Of a stretch of DNA of 64,000 nucleotides, positions 56,101 through 64,000 are shown piece by piece. The notes below the pieces were generated by a model that saw only the letters and a program-made list of their open reading frames with translations, was not told where the DNA came from and ran no database searches. A program made the translations under genes and the position numbers. The stretch lies in NCBI GenBank assembly GCA_947462335.1, contig OX381707.1:58934073-58998072 (forward strand), read 5' to 3'. Position 1 is the first letter of the stretch. Every line of letters starts with the position of its first letter. This DNA comes from Harmothoe impar (lineage: Eukaryota; Annelida; Polychaeta; Phyllodocida; Polynoidae).

Positions 56101-58531
56101 ACTATATGGGTATATATCTAAAACTGGACATCGACATCCATGTATCAAAGTCCTTCTAACAGAAAGCTATATTCAGTCTCATCAAAGTAGAAATCCTTTT
56201 TTTTTTTTCTCATCTATGTAACCTCATAGCAGTTTATTTCCGTCTGTATGATACTTCCATAGGCTGCTATATGAAGGAGAAGGCCATGTTCATGCATATG
56301 TGTGTCTAGTGTGGGTGTACATGAGTGTCTGCATTCATGCTACAGGTCATAGGGTGTTTTCAGGCAAATTTCATTTTTTTTGCGATTTTGAACGTTTTTC
56401 TCGCCAAATCAGGTGTTTTTAGACAAATTTCACTTTTTTGCGATTTTGAACTTTTTTCTCGCCAAATAGGGTTTTTTTTAGGCAAATTTCACTTTTTTGC
56501 GATTTTGAACGTTTTTCTCGCCAAATCAGGTGTTTTTAGGCAAATTTCACTTTTTTGCGATTTTGAACTTTTTTCTCGCCAAATAGGGTTTTTTTTAGGC
56601 AAATTTCACTTTTTTGCGATTTTGAAGTTTTTTCTCGCCAAATCAGGTGTTTTTAGGCAAATTTCACTTTTTGGCGATTTTGAACTTTTTTCTTGCCAAA
56701 TCAGGTGTTTTTAGGCAAATTTCATTTTTTTTGCGATTTTGAACTTTTTTCTCGCCAAAAAGGGGGTTTTTAGGCAAATTTCACTTTTTTGCGATTTTAA
56801 ACTTTTTTCTCACCAAATAAGTTTTTTTTAAAGGGAAATTTCATTTTTTTACGATTTTGAACTTTTTTCTCGCCAACAGCTGCGGAATCTGCCTCCAACG
56901 GTGATCCTATTGATCGACTCTGGATAGACCCATGCATAGTGAAGACCTACATAGTGGACATGAGGTCAAGTTAAAAACTGCAAGTCACTTGTTTTGCAAC
57001 TTGCACTGAACTGAACCTAATAGCCCTTAACTGGGTTGTCAACAATCAATTAAACTATGACAAAACTCCCTCTATTTCGGAGACCAAATACACTATCAAA
57101 TGATATATATTTTTTCAAAATAACACCCTGTGTAGAATGGCCTGATACTCAGGAATCCTACTGTGAATAAGAAAAAGTCAAATTCGAATTATTTATACCT
57201 GAAAATTGAGAAATGCTGACGTTCACGGTTTATGTAGGAAATGTACTAAAAACAGCAAAAAAAGGCAACAAAACCCTAATTTTCTCAAAAACTGTTCAGT
57301 AGGATTTTTTCTAACTGAGGTTCCAGTGTTTTCTACCCTCATATAACACATTGGCATAGAGAATATATTGACACCTAGTCAGGATTTTGCGCTAGGGGCA
57401 ATCTGTGAGGCAAAAAACAGCCAAAATGAGCCACTGGTCTGAAGTATAAAACTGGGCATCGATCACTATAGAGCTACAAAGAGACAGAGAATCGATGTCC
57501 AGTAATAAAGGCCTACCCTAATCTCATTAAATGGAATAGCCATGGAATAGTAATCCAGGCCTCAGGCTCAGGGACCACACCACAGATTGCAGATAACAGA
57601 GCATTCTATTAAATCTGGAATGATGTTGAGGAATATGCACTGATTGACTGTATTGACTGTATTGTTACTAATTTTCCAATCGTTTATTTCCTTTTAAACT
57701 CAAAATATACCTGGTAGGGTGTGCCTATCCCTGTCAGCCAACCCTGGCATAACAAAAAGTCCAAAGGATATGGACTACATCTGTTAATTTCATTATGATG
57801 TCTAGAGTACTGTTTAAAAGACGTGGCAATAACTTTAGTACCGGTATAACTATAAGCCTAATATAACTTATTATAGGTAATAAGGTCTTTCAGGCTCAGT
57901 GAAAATTTGCCCTGATTCCTTGTCATGATCAGGTGATCGCAGCACTATGAAAAACAGTGACTAAGCTTTCGTGTTCAATTCTTCTGTCTCTTTTTAAACT
58001 CAAATCAAAGAGGTGTATATCCATGGTTTGACTAGTCCAAGCTGTCAGTTGTACAATTGTCTAGTCTGTAATTTGTGTACTAGGGCCTACAGACGTACAG
58101 CGACACAGTGCAAGTGACAGTGTAGTCTCGAGACTGTAGTGTAGACTGTAGTGTTGACTGTAGTTGTGTATGCCTACAAAACTAAAGGATAAGAACTCCA
58201 CCTATTATTCTTACAGTACCCTAGGTATAGTAACATGTATTAATGGTCAAAGTACTGGCACGATGTATATAAGTACATATATGGACACAACATATGTGTT
58301 CATGTGTTACGATGTGTATTGTGGGAGGAGGAAGGAGGGGTGTAACTAGGTGTAACTGAAGTGAAGAGGCTGGATGATGGGATGGGTTTCCAACTTCTCA
58401 CCCACCACATCAGACATGGTGGAGTCAACTAACACGGTGTATTTACTTCATTTCCATATGACAACACGCACAAATAAAACTATACACCTCATATGGTAAT
58501 GTGAAACAAAATACCAACCTCTAGAAGCCAT
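52676..58531 (-). CDS. Atypical dual-specificity phosphatase (3 exons, whole gene span)
   Basis: Exons 58519-58531, 53941-54047 and 52676-53131 join to 576 nt, 191 residues plus stop. The P-loop VHCIMGINRSG places Cys127, Arg133 and Ser134 in the CxxxxxR signature; Asp96, in an acidic DAEDDDDY stretch, is a likely general acid. The size and layout match small VHR/DUSP3-like enzymes without a MAPK-binding domain. Such enzymes remove phosphate from Tyr and Ser/Thr; the substrate cannot be told. No signal or membrane segment. All catalytic residues are present, so it should be active. I cannot name the subfamily. Confidence 0.85.
53132..53940 (-). other. Phosphatase intron 2, GC-AG type
   Basis: The donor reads CAG|GCAAGT, the strict consensus of the rare GC-AG class, and the acceptor is GAACAG. 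A GT 4 bases further on would break the frame. The intron holds a MITE at 53211-53525. Confidence 0.75.
53211..53525. mobile_element. Young PIF/Harbinger-type MITE in phosphatase intron 2
   Basis: Perfect 36-bp inverted ends starting GGCCACTCCAAATAATATCC (53211-53246, 53490-53525) and perfect TTA duplications (53208-53210, 53526-53528). The lack of mismatches implies recent insertion. Confidence 0.9.
53941..54047 (-). CDS. Dual-specificity phosphatase exon 2
   Basis: Residues 5-40, with MEQQFQDEIDEAPYIARLR and HCRIPGPGLSQ. Acceptor CATTTTAG. It ends in phase 0 at a CAG before the GC donor. Matches the N-terminal helix region of VHR-like enzymes in position, though not in recognisable sequence. 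Confidence 0.8.
54450..54584. mobile_element. Partial relative of the GGCCACTCC MITE
   Basis: The right part GGTGATGAGAAACCACTTTC...GATTGGCC followed by TTA, and the internal CCTCGTCAGATTTCTCA, parallel the 53.2-kb element. The left end is not identified. It lies in phosphatase intron 1. Confidence 0.5.
54585..56339. other. Phosphatase intron 1, unique part
   Basis: No exon recognised. A long C run is at about 54891-54905. Several short frames lack support. Confidence 0.45.
56340..56878. repeat. 58-bp minisatellite in phosphatase intron 1
   Basis: About nine units of 58-60 bp contain GGCAAATTTCACTTTTTTGC and GATTTTGAAC followed by TTTTTTCTCGCCAAAT. Two unit types (AATCAGGTG and AATAGGGTT) alternate in the first half, showing a dimeric higher-order repeat of 117 bp. 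The 129-codon frame across it is an artefact. Confidence 0.92.
56879..58518. other. Phosphatase intron 1, 5' part
   Basis: Unique AT-rich sequence; no exon or element recognised. Confidence 0.45.
58519..58531 (-). CDS. Dual-specificity phosphatase exon 1 (start codon)
   Basis: A 13-nt coding part (ATGGCTTCTAGAG, residues MASR plus one base) with AAAAC before ATGG, a good initiation context. Donor GTTGGT, phase 1, fits exon 2. A start within exon 2 (MEQQF) is an alternative. Confidence 0.6.
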
Positions 58532-58665
58532 GTTTTGTGAGTATTTCAGAAGAACATGCGAGGATTTCCGTATTTTGTGAAAGACCTTGGTTCACTGACA
58601 GGAAATGACGTCAATCGGAGGGGATTCTCGGATTTGGTCAAAAATGCAACCGGCTGAAACAGGTG

Positions 58666-58679
58666 CTGCCACCTAGCGG
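58666..58679 (-). promoter_or_regulatory. CTCF-like motif at the phosphatase promoter
   Basis: CTGCCACCTAGCGG fits the reverse CTCF core with one mismatch, 135 bp upstream of the start codon. Same orientation as the site at 25386. Confidence 0.4.
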
Positions 58680-58992
58680 TGCTTACGGACACAACTATAA
58701 GTGCTGCCGTCTGCTAACGTCAAAGTGGACTAAATGGAGGAGGATGGACTTTGAATCAAACACAAAAACAACGAATTCTATGGTCAAGGGCATGAAAATA
58801 CCACGGTGTGGTCTTCGGTAATCATATAGTTTCCATGCTGGGGTAGTTTAAAGCTTGAAAAGTGACAACTCATCGAGTGATTGTGCTTGGAAACACCCCC
58901 GATTTCTCTGTATGACATCATTGTCGTAAAGAAGGGTCACATGACTTTCATGTCAAAGTTCTAAAAATAGGTCAGGACAACATCCAGTCATG

Positions 58993-59001
58993 GAGAGTGT
59001 A
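58993..59001 (+). other. Possible divergent first exon
   Basis: ATGGAGAGT is followed at once by a strong GTAAGT donor, 460 bp from the phosphatase start and on the opposite strand. A possible next exon (59107-59175; acceptor GTCAATAG, donor GTACGC) would stop the frame after a few codons, so any transcript may be non-coding. Support is splice motifs only. Confidence 0.2.
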
Positions 59002-59656
59002 AGTAGCCACGTTTTACCCACACTTTTCTCCTGTTTTCTCATTGACTAATGTCAAACTAGTCTAGACGTGTATGGTGTGCGAATTTGATGTGTTTTGTGT
59101 CAATAGGAGCCATTCTAAATGGCTTTGATGGAGCTTGACTGAGAGGAGGTTTGCCAGCTGAAGTGAAGAGGAAGGTACGCCTGCACTCGGCGTTTCCACC
59201 ATAATAATAAAATACAGCTGTCATAAATGTTGGCATCAAAACAACTCCTGCCACACTCTAAGTACACACCCCCCTTCCTAACCCACTTCCTGTATCATAC
59301 AACATTTGTTTGTCTGGAATGCATTGTGCCAATACTGTTTTAAACAGCAGTGCCAGTGGCAGTTGTGGTTTACATATTTGTGTCTTCCAAAACAAAATAA
59401 TGTTGTGTTGTGGTTAGTGACAGTTGATTTGACAGAGTATAGTGACCCGACTTCGTGTCACTCACTGACATTCGAATTAGTCACCTTCCGTGTTGACAAA
59501 CGGTATGCCAACCTAATAGTAGACATTTATAACTGTAATGATTGTTTGTTGTGATGGACACATTTTCAAAGGACTATCATGATCCTTCCTAGACCTAGAA
59601 CTGTGGAAGATAAACAATCACTGATTGAATCAGTGACTCTGACTGAGTACTAGACA
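59002..59656. other. Intergenic, no gene supported
   Basis: A 65-codon minus frame (59057-59254; GGNAECRRTFLFTSAGKPP) looks somewhat protein-like but is unrecognised and has no clear splice partner. Confidence 0.3.
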
Positions 59657-60100
59657 CCCGGGGGGGGTACTCAATTTTTTTTTTGACACGGGTGTGCGGC
59701 TGGCCCTTTGACAACCCTTACCCTTGGTGAGGGGGATTTTGGTCAGAAGTGACCCTTGGTGAGGGGGATTTTGGTCAAAAGTGACCCTTGCTGAGGGGGA
59801 TTTTGGACAAAAGTGCCTAGGTTGTAGCAATTTTCCCCGAGGAGTCGGCCTTGGTGTAAGAATTTTGGTCAAAAGTGACCCTTGTTGCAAGAATTTTGGC
59901 AAAAAGTGACCCTTTTTGGGGGGATTTTGTTGAAATCTCCGAAAAGTGACCCTTGGTGAGGGGGATTTTTGTCAAAATTGACCCTTGGTGAGGGGGATTT
60001 TGGTGAAAAGCAGACCCTTGGTGAGGGGGATTTTGCTCAAAAAGTGCCCTTCCCAGCCGCACACCTGTGTATACAAAATATATGAAGTGCCCCCCCCGGG
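59657..60100. mobile_element. Non-autonomous DNA transposon with 8-bp target duplication and internal tandem repeats
   Basis: ACTAGACA flanks both sides (59649-59656, 60101-60108). Ends start CCCGGGGGGGG and include an inverted CACGGGTGTGCGGCTGG block about 35 bp in. The interior is about nine 30-40-bp units of GTGACCCTTGGTGAGGGGGA. An 8-bp duplication fits hAT (or P) transposases. An older copy is nested at 22655-23080. Confidence 0.85.
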
Positions 60101-60108
60101 ACTAGACA

Positions 60109-62272
60109 GCACTGTCCTATGACCTATTGTATGGTCACAGAAAATCAGTTTCCATCCAGACATTACCACCCACCCCATTACTTCCCCTTGTTGAGTGTTG
60201 TTGAGGTCACAGGGTGGGAGATGATTCATAGTCACGTTGACTACTGTAGACTGTAGTGGTCTGCTACTGTTACTAGTCTAGTGTTACCCAGGTCCCAGGG
60301 CCCCCATCTAGATTCTAGTGGGTCTAACCTCTATTCTAGTATGTCTGGGGTGAAGGCAGGCACTACTAGCTATATTTATATCAACAGACTGAACAGTGTC
60401 AATGAACTGTGGATCTTTCTATACTATGGTATAGAGAGGGAATCCTATAATTCATGTAGACACTAGCCTAGCCCTAGGGCAATACGGTACACATCCATAC
60501 AATATCATACAATATATGATGCATTGCAGGCCAACTTTGTAACCTCCATTAAAGCACTGACAATGGAGCAACTTTATCTAGGAAAAAATAAAAGAACATT
60601 GACAATGGAAGAGGTTGTATTCACCTGACCCGTTGTCCTATTTTTAGACCAATGTATCATATAAGTGGATGATTATGCGTAGAGATGGTTATGAATATAC
60701 TAGTCTAGTACATGTACACAGGGCTATTACCCGGTACTAAGTTTATAATGATGATTAGTATGTCAACCTTAACCTTTAACTGCTTTAATACACCATGGCA
60801 TTTTTGTCTGCATGATGCATGCATAGAATACTGGACACTTTGGAAGCAAGGACAACTTTTGAAATAGAATTGACCTGTGAACTACGGTATATTACAAAGC
60901 CTGCAAGAAGAGTGCCACAATATCAAGGCACAATGGTTGACAAGTCGGCTGACAATTCATCGTTCATGCATTTGCAGTACACACGTATTACAGTTATATG
61001 TGGTAGTGTGTCTAAATCACTGTGCACACTGCCTGACCAGGTCATGCATGTCAATCTAGTTTCATGTCAACCCAGGTCTGTGGTAAGGGTACTGTACATC
61101 ATGTGTGGTCGACGTATATTTTTTGACTCAGGGCACACCTGCACCTGGATATTATCTATGTCACCTTTTGACACGGTCTGTGTTATAAAGGCCCGATCAC
61201 AGTGGTCGTGAAATCAAGAACAGATATTCTTAAAGCCAAGACATTTGTTACAAACATCTCTGCAAAGCACATTTTAGGGGAACACATGTTTCTCTAACTT
61301 CTAAGACGCCATAAGATTATGATAAGTCTCCCTACTATATTCTGAACTTGGATCTAGACATTTTAAAGAAGTGTATTCATGGAGTTGTCCATGCATTCCC
61401 ATTATAGATTCAGGGCCGAGTGATTTATTGCCAGCTGGCGGGGGTCCGATGAGGTCCATGATGGAGGTCCGTGATATAAGTCATATAAATCACACATCTA
61501 TCTGTAAAGTTAAGATGGGCCATGTAGCCTATTGGAAGATGTGCGTGCCTCATAGTATAATGCAGTGGGAGACTGTGATCTGATCTTGGATTGGCCTATG
61601 ATGTAGTGTGATGTAACCCTATCTGTGTATTGTATAACGATAGTAAAAGGTGAGAGGTGCCCTGCAGGGTCAAATCCAGGTGAGTCTGATTAGATGTGGA
61701 TACGGCCATGATGATGATCTGACCACACTATACAAGTTTGCTTACAGGCTACACCATAGAGTAATAGAGCAATGTAATAAGTCACATTTGATTACTGTAG
61801 TAGATACTCTTTGTCGTAATGCACCATTCTGTAACATATACATCTCACCCAGCAAAATAAAGGGATGCATTAATATAAGAGACCAAATTTGGAGGCTTGT
61901 CAGCTTAAGATTTGGCTCAATTTATAACCTGTATTTTTCAGAAATATCTTGAATACGGACGAAATCCATTGACCAACAATGGCAACATTTTCGGTGTGGC
62001 CTTATGTAAACTTCCCATATTAATTTTAGTGAGAGGGAGGAAGGAACCAGGACAAAATCCAGTGGGTTGAAGAGTGTTCTTGTGTTATATCCATGTTTAA
62101 TAGAGACATGCTATTGGGGGATAATAGGTTACTAGCCTACAGGGGGAAAGCCCAATTTTCTACAACATTGTTACATAGGATGTGTAGATCCGGGACATGG
62201 GAGTCAGGAGGCGCCTGGTGGTGGCTACCAAGTGGTGCTGTTCCCATGCTGCCCCTGGTTAATAGTGGTGCC
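60109..62272. other. Intergenic, no gene supported
   Basis: Frames up to 130 codons (60819-61211) lack domain or splice support. About 61950-62003 carries a right-end fragment of the GGTCAATGGATTTC MITE family. Confidence 0.4.
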
Positions 62273-62342
62273 CATAGTGATGGTGGTGGTCCCCACGATG
62301 GTGCTAGTGGTGGTGGTGGTGGATGGTGGTGGTGGTGGGGGA
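62273..62342 (+). repeat. (GGT)n-rich microsatellite
   Basis: Imperfect GGT/GAT triplet run, purine/T-rich. Confidence 0.8.
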
Positions 62343-62520
62343 CTGATCAGCTGACCTGTAGTGGGCTTGGTGACACAGCCTCACATGATAACAGCCCCTG
62401 ACTTGGACTCTGTCCGCTTCTACATAGAGAGATCCAGATAACAGTCTTCTTCATAGTATATACCCACTACCCTTCTCTCCCCGACCAGTTTACACTATCG
62501 AACTCTTCACCTGCTTTTAG

Positions 62521-62781
62521 TACTACCAAACGCAGTTAGAACTACCAGGAGGCCTTATCAGTGATCTGTTGCACCCGGTTGGAACCTGTATTATACGACA
62601 AGGCCCTTATCAGGGTGAGGTACATATTCTTCTGGGAGTAAAGTCTTCCACTTTCTTTGGAGGAGAAATATTGCAAAGTGATCTCACTGCCTGGTACGGG
62701 ATATGCTTTATAGGACCGGACAGCACTGGATTCTTTCACTTACATTCTGCAGTGTTGCGTCAAGGAGAGAGGAGCTATTAA
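62521..62781 (+). CDS. Possible terminal exon, unknown protein
   Basis: Acceptor CACCTGCTTTTAG is followed by 86 open codons starting YYQTQLELPGGLISDLL and ending LRQGERSY with TAA. The acceptor is strong, but no upstream exon or family was recognised. The gene, if real, might begin outside what I can trace, or this may be chance. Confidence 0.2.
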   Translation, partial: YYQTQLELPGGLISDLLHPVGTCIIRQGPYQGEVHILLGVKSSTFFGGEILQSDLTAWYGICFIGPDSTGFFHLHSAVLRQGERSY

Positions 62782-63911
62782 TGCTCTGATTTATACCCTG
62801 GAGGAACTCACTGCATTAGGGACACAGGCATAGGGAGGCTTATTTGAATGTGAGGAGTGAACCGAAGTGGAACTCTGTAATTCACTCTATTATAACTTAG
62901 AGGGCACATTCCATGAATATACATTGAGGCTACCTTTATGCGTTAATCATTGCATAACCTAGCCCTATCAAGATGTCAAATGGATCCTGGATATTTCCAA
63001 ACCACTTCTTTGATCACGTCACCTGTCTCCTTGCAAATGAGGTACAGTGCTATGCATTTTCCTCCAATTCGAATGCATATTAATATTACTGCAGTGTTCC
63101 ATAGAATGACATCTAAGCCAGTTCCCCCTCCCTTACCCCTCAAAAAAGTCTGAATTGTGATTACCGAATTTTCGGAAAAGAAAATAGATTCAGCTCGTCT
63201 CATTTTCTGTCACTGAGTTTCCTCTTTGTGATTTTATCAAAACTTGCCCTTTATATTTAAAAGTAAAAAGAAGTAAAAATGTTGCTCAGTATTTTCTTTT
63301 GTGAGGGGGGGGGGAGAGAAATCCGAACAAACTTTTTACTTTGATGTGGCCTAAGGACAGGGATCTTAAAAATAAATAAGTTTCCATTAGCTTGTCACAT
63401 TACCATGGAAGTCATCGTATCATGGTAAGGGTTTAATCGTTTTCTAATGTTTAGTTCTTGAATGTTTAGTTTAATACCTAATAATAGGCCAAGAATGCCT
63501 TAAAATGCTACTTTGGAATGTTACAATGTTTTGTTACTGTTACATTGTACCAGTTTGCTCACCGATTTTCTTATCACAGTTGACCTAAGTCTGGGCCTGC
63601 AGGCCTTAGTATATTTCTTTCGTATATGTGACGGCAGCTTTCAGTTTGTCCCAAATGATAAACTGAGTAGTATGCCTGTTTCGCAATGTGTAGCACGTGT
63701 ACTATCAGTACAACTGACCCATTATCTTTTAATAGGAACGGCAATGGAATTCGTTTACCGTATTTCGCTTTTTACATGTTTCTTTTTGTTAGTTTATCTA
63801 TTAAGATATCACACAATCACTTCCTATCTAAGTACCTTAACACTAGTCAGGTGCCTGTGGACTTTCACGAGTTGAGTTGTCCGCTGAAGGCCTGTTTTGC
63901 ATGTATGTGTA
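62782..63911. other. Intergenic with MITE fragment
   Basis: About 63180-63353 contains a degraded element ending ACTTTGATGTGGCC plus TAA, related to the intron 3 MITE. No gene recognised. Confidence 0.4.
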
Positions 63912-64000
63912 CCGTAAAACATCGCGTATAACGCTACTATAAGCCTAACTTGCGTAGAAGCCGCACCCCAACTTTTTACCGATCCCATAAGCCGCACTGG
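63912..64000 (+). mobile_element. TA-flanked MITE, cut by the window end
   Basis: Starts CCGTAAAACATCGCG after TA, then TATAAGCC and GAAGCCGCACCCCAACTTT, closely matching the interior of 20466-20687. The right end lies beyond the window. Confidence 0.75.

Noticed and set aside
56325..56714. 129-codon Phe-rich frame
   Set aside because: Translation of the 58-bp intronic minisatellite.

Overview
This is eukaryotic nuclear DNA, about 40% GC, with long introns, many small non-autonomous transposons and few genes. An interstitial TTAGGG array, CTCF-like motifs, abundant MITEs and a DIRS-type retrotransposon suggest a bilaterian animal, most likely a marine invertebrate (deuterostome or lophotrochozoan). 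The sequence alone does not fix the phylum. No bacterial, viral or CRISPR features were found.

Two genes are well supported, lying tail to tail. (1) On the plus strand at 26600-44464 is a 15-exon gene for a 1,343-residue homologue of microtubule-associated protein 9 (MAP9). I reconstructed it exon by exon; every junction keeps frame and it ends in a stop. The C-terminal quarter is a charged coiled coil with five tryptophans exactly 44 residues apart. The middle is a lineage-specific expansion of KSP-containing 18-residue repeats. A CCAAT box and a possible 5' untranslated exon lie at 25591-25674. (2) On the minus strand at 52676-58531 is a three-exon gene for a 191-residue atypical dual-specificity phosphatase with an intact active-site loop. 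Its second intron has a GC-AG boundary. About 8.2 kb without recognisable genes separates the two 3' ends.

Region by region: 1-25.5 kb holds no gene I can support. It contains a possible promoter near 1.7 kb, inverted-repeat elements, a 28-bp minisatellite (8.4-9.35 kb), three tRNA-like SINE heads (19.0-19.55 kb), MITEs with TTA or TA target duplications, nested elements (22.2-23.3 kb) and a foldback element whose loop is an interstitial telomeric array (25.1-25.36 kb). 26.6-44.5 kb is the MAP9-like gene. Its intron 8 carries a DIRS-type element (32757-39450) that keeps the diagnostic ends and internal complementary region, but its interior is mostly a 3.4-kb minisatellite plus a broken tyrosine recombinase. 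44.5-52.6 kb is intergenic with a MITE and dispersed repeats. 52.7-58.5 kb is the phosphatase gene, with a young MITE in intron 2 and a 58-bp minisatellite in intron 1. 58.6-64 kb has a CTCF-like site, a possible divergent first exon, an element with an 8-bp target duplication, and weak ORFs.

The two genes share no evident pathway. The most notable structures are the DIRS/minisatellite composite, the telomere-loop foldback and the 44-residue MAP9 register.
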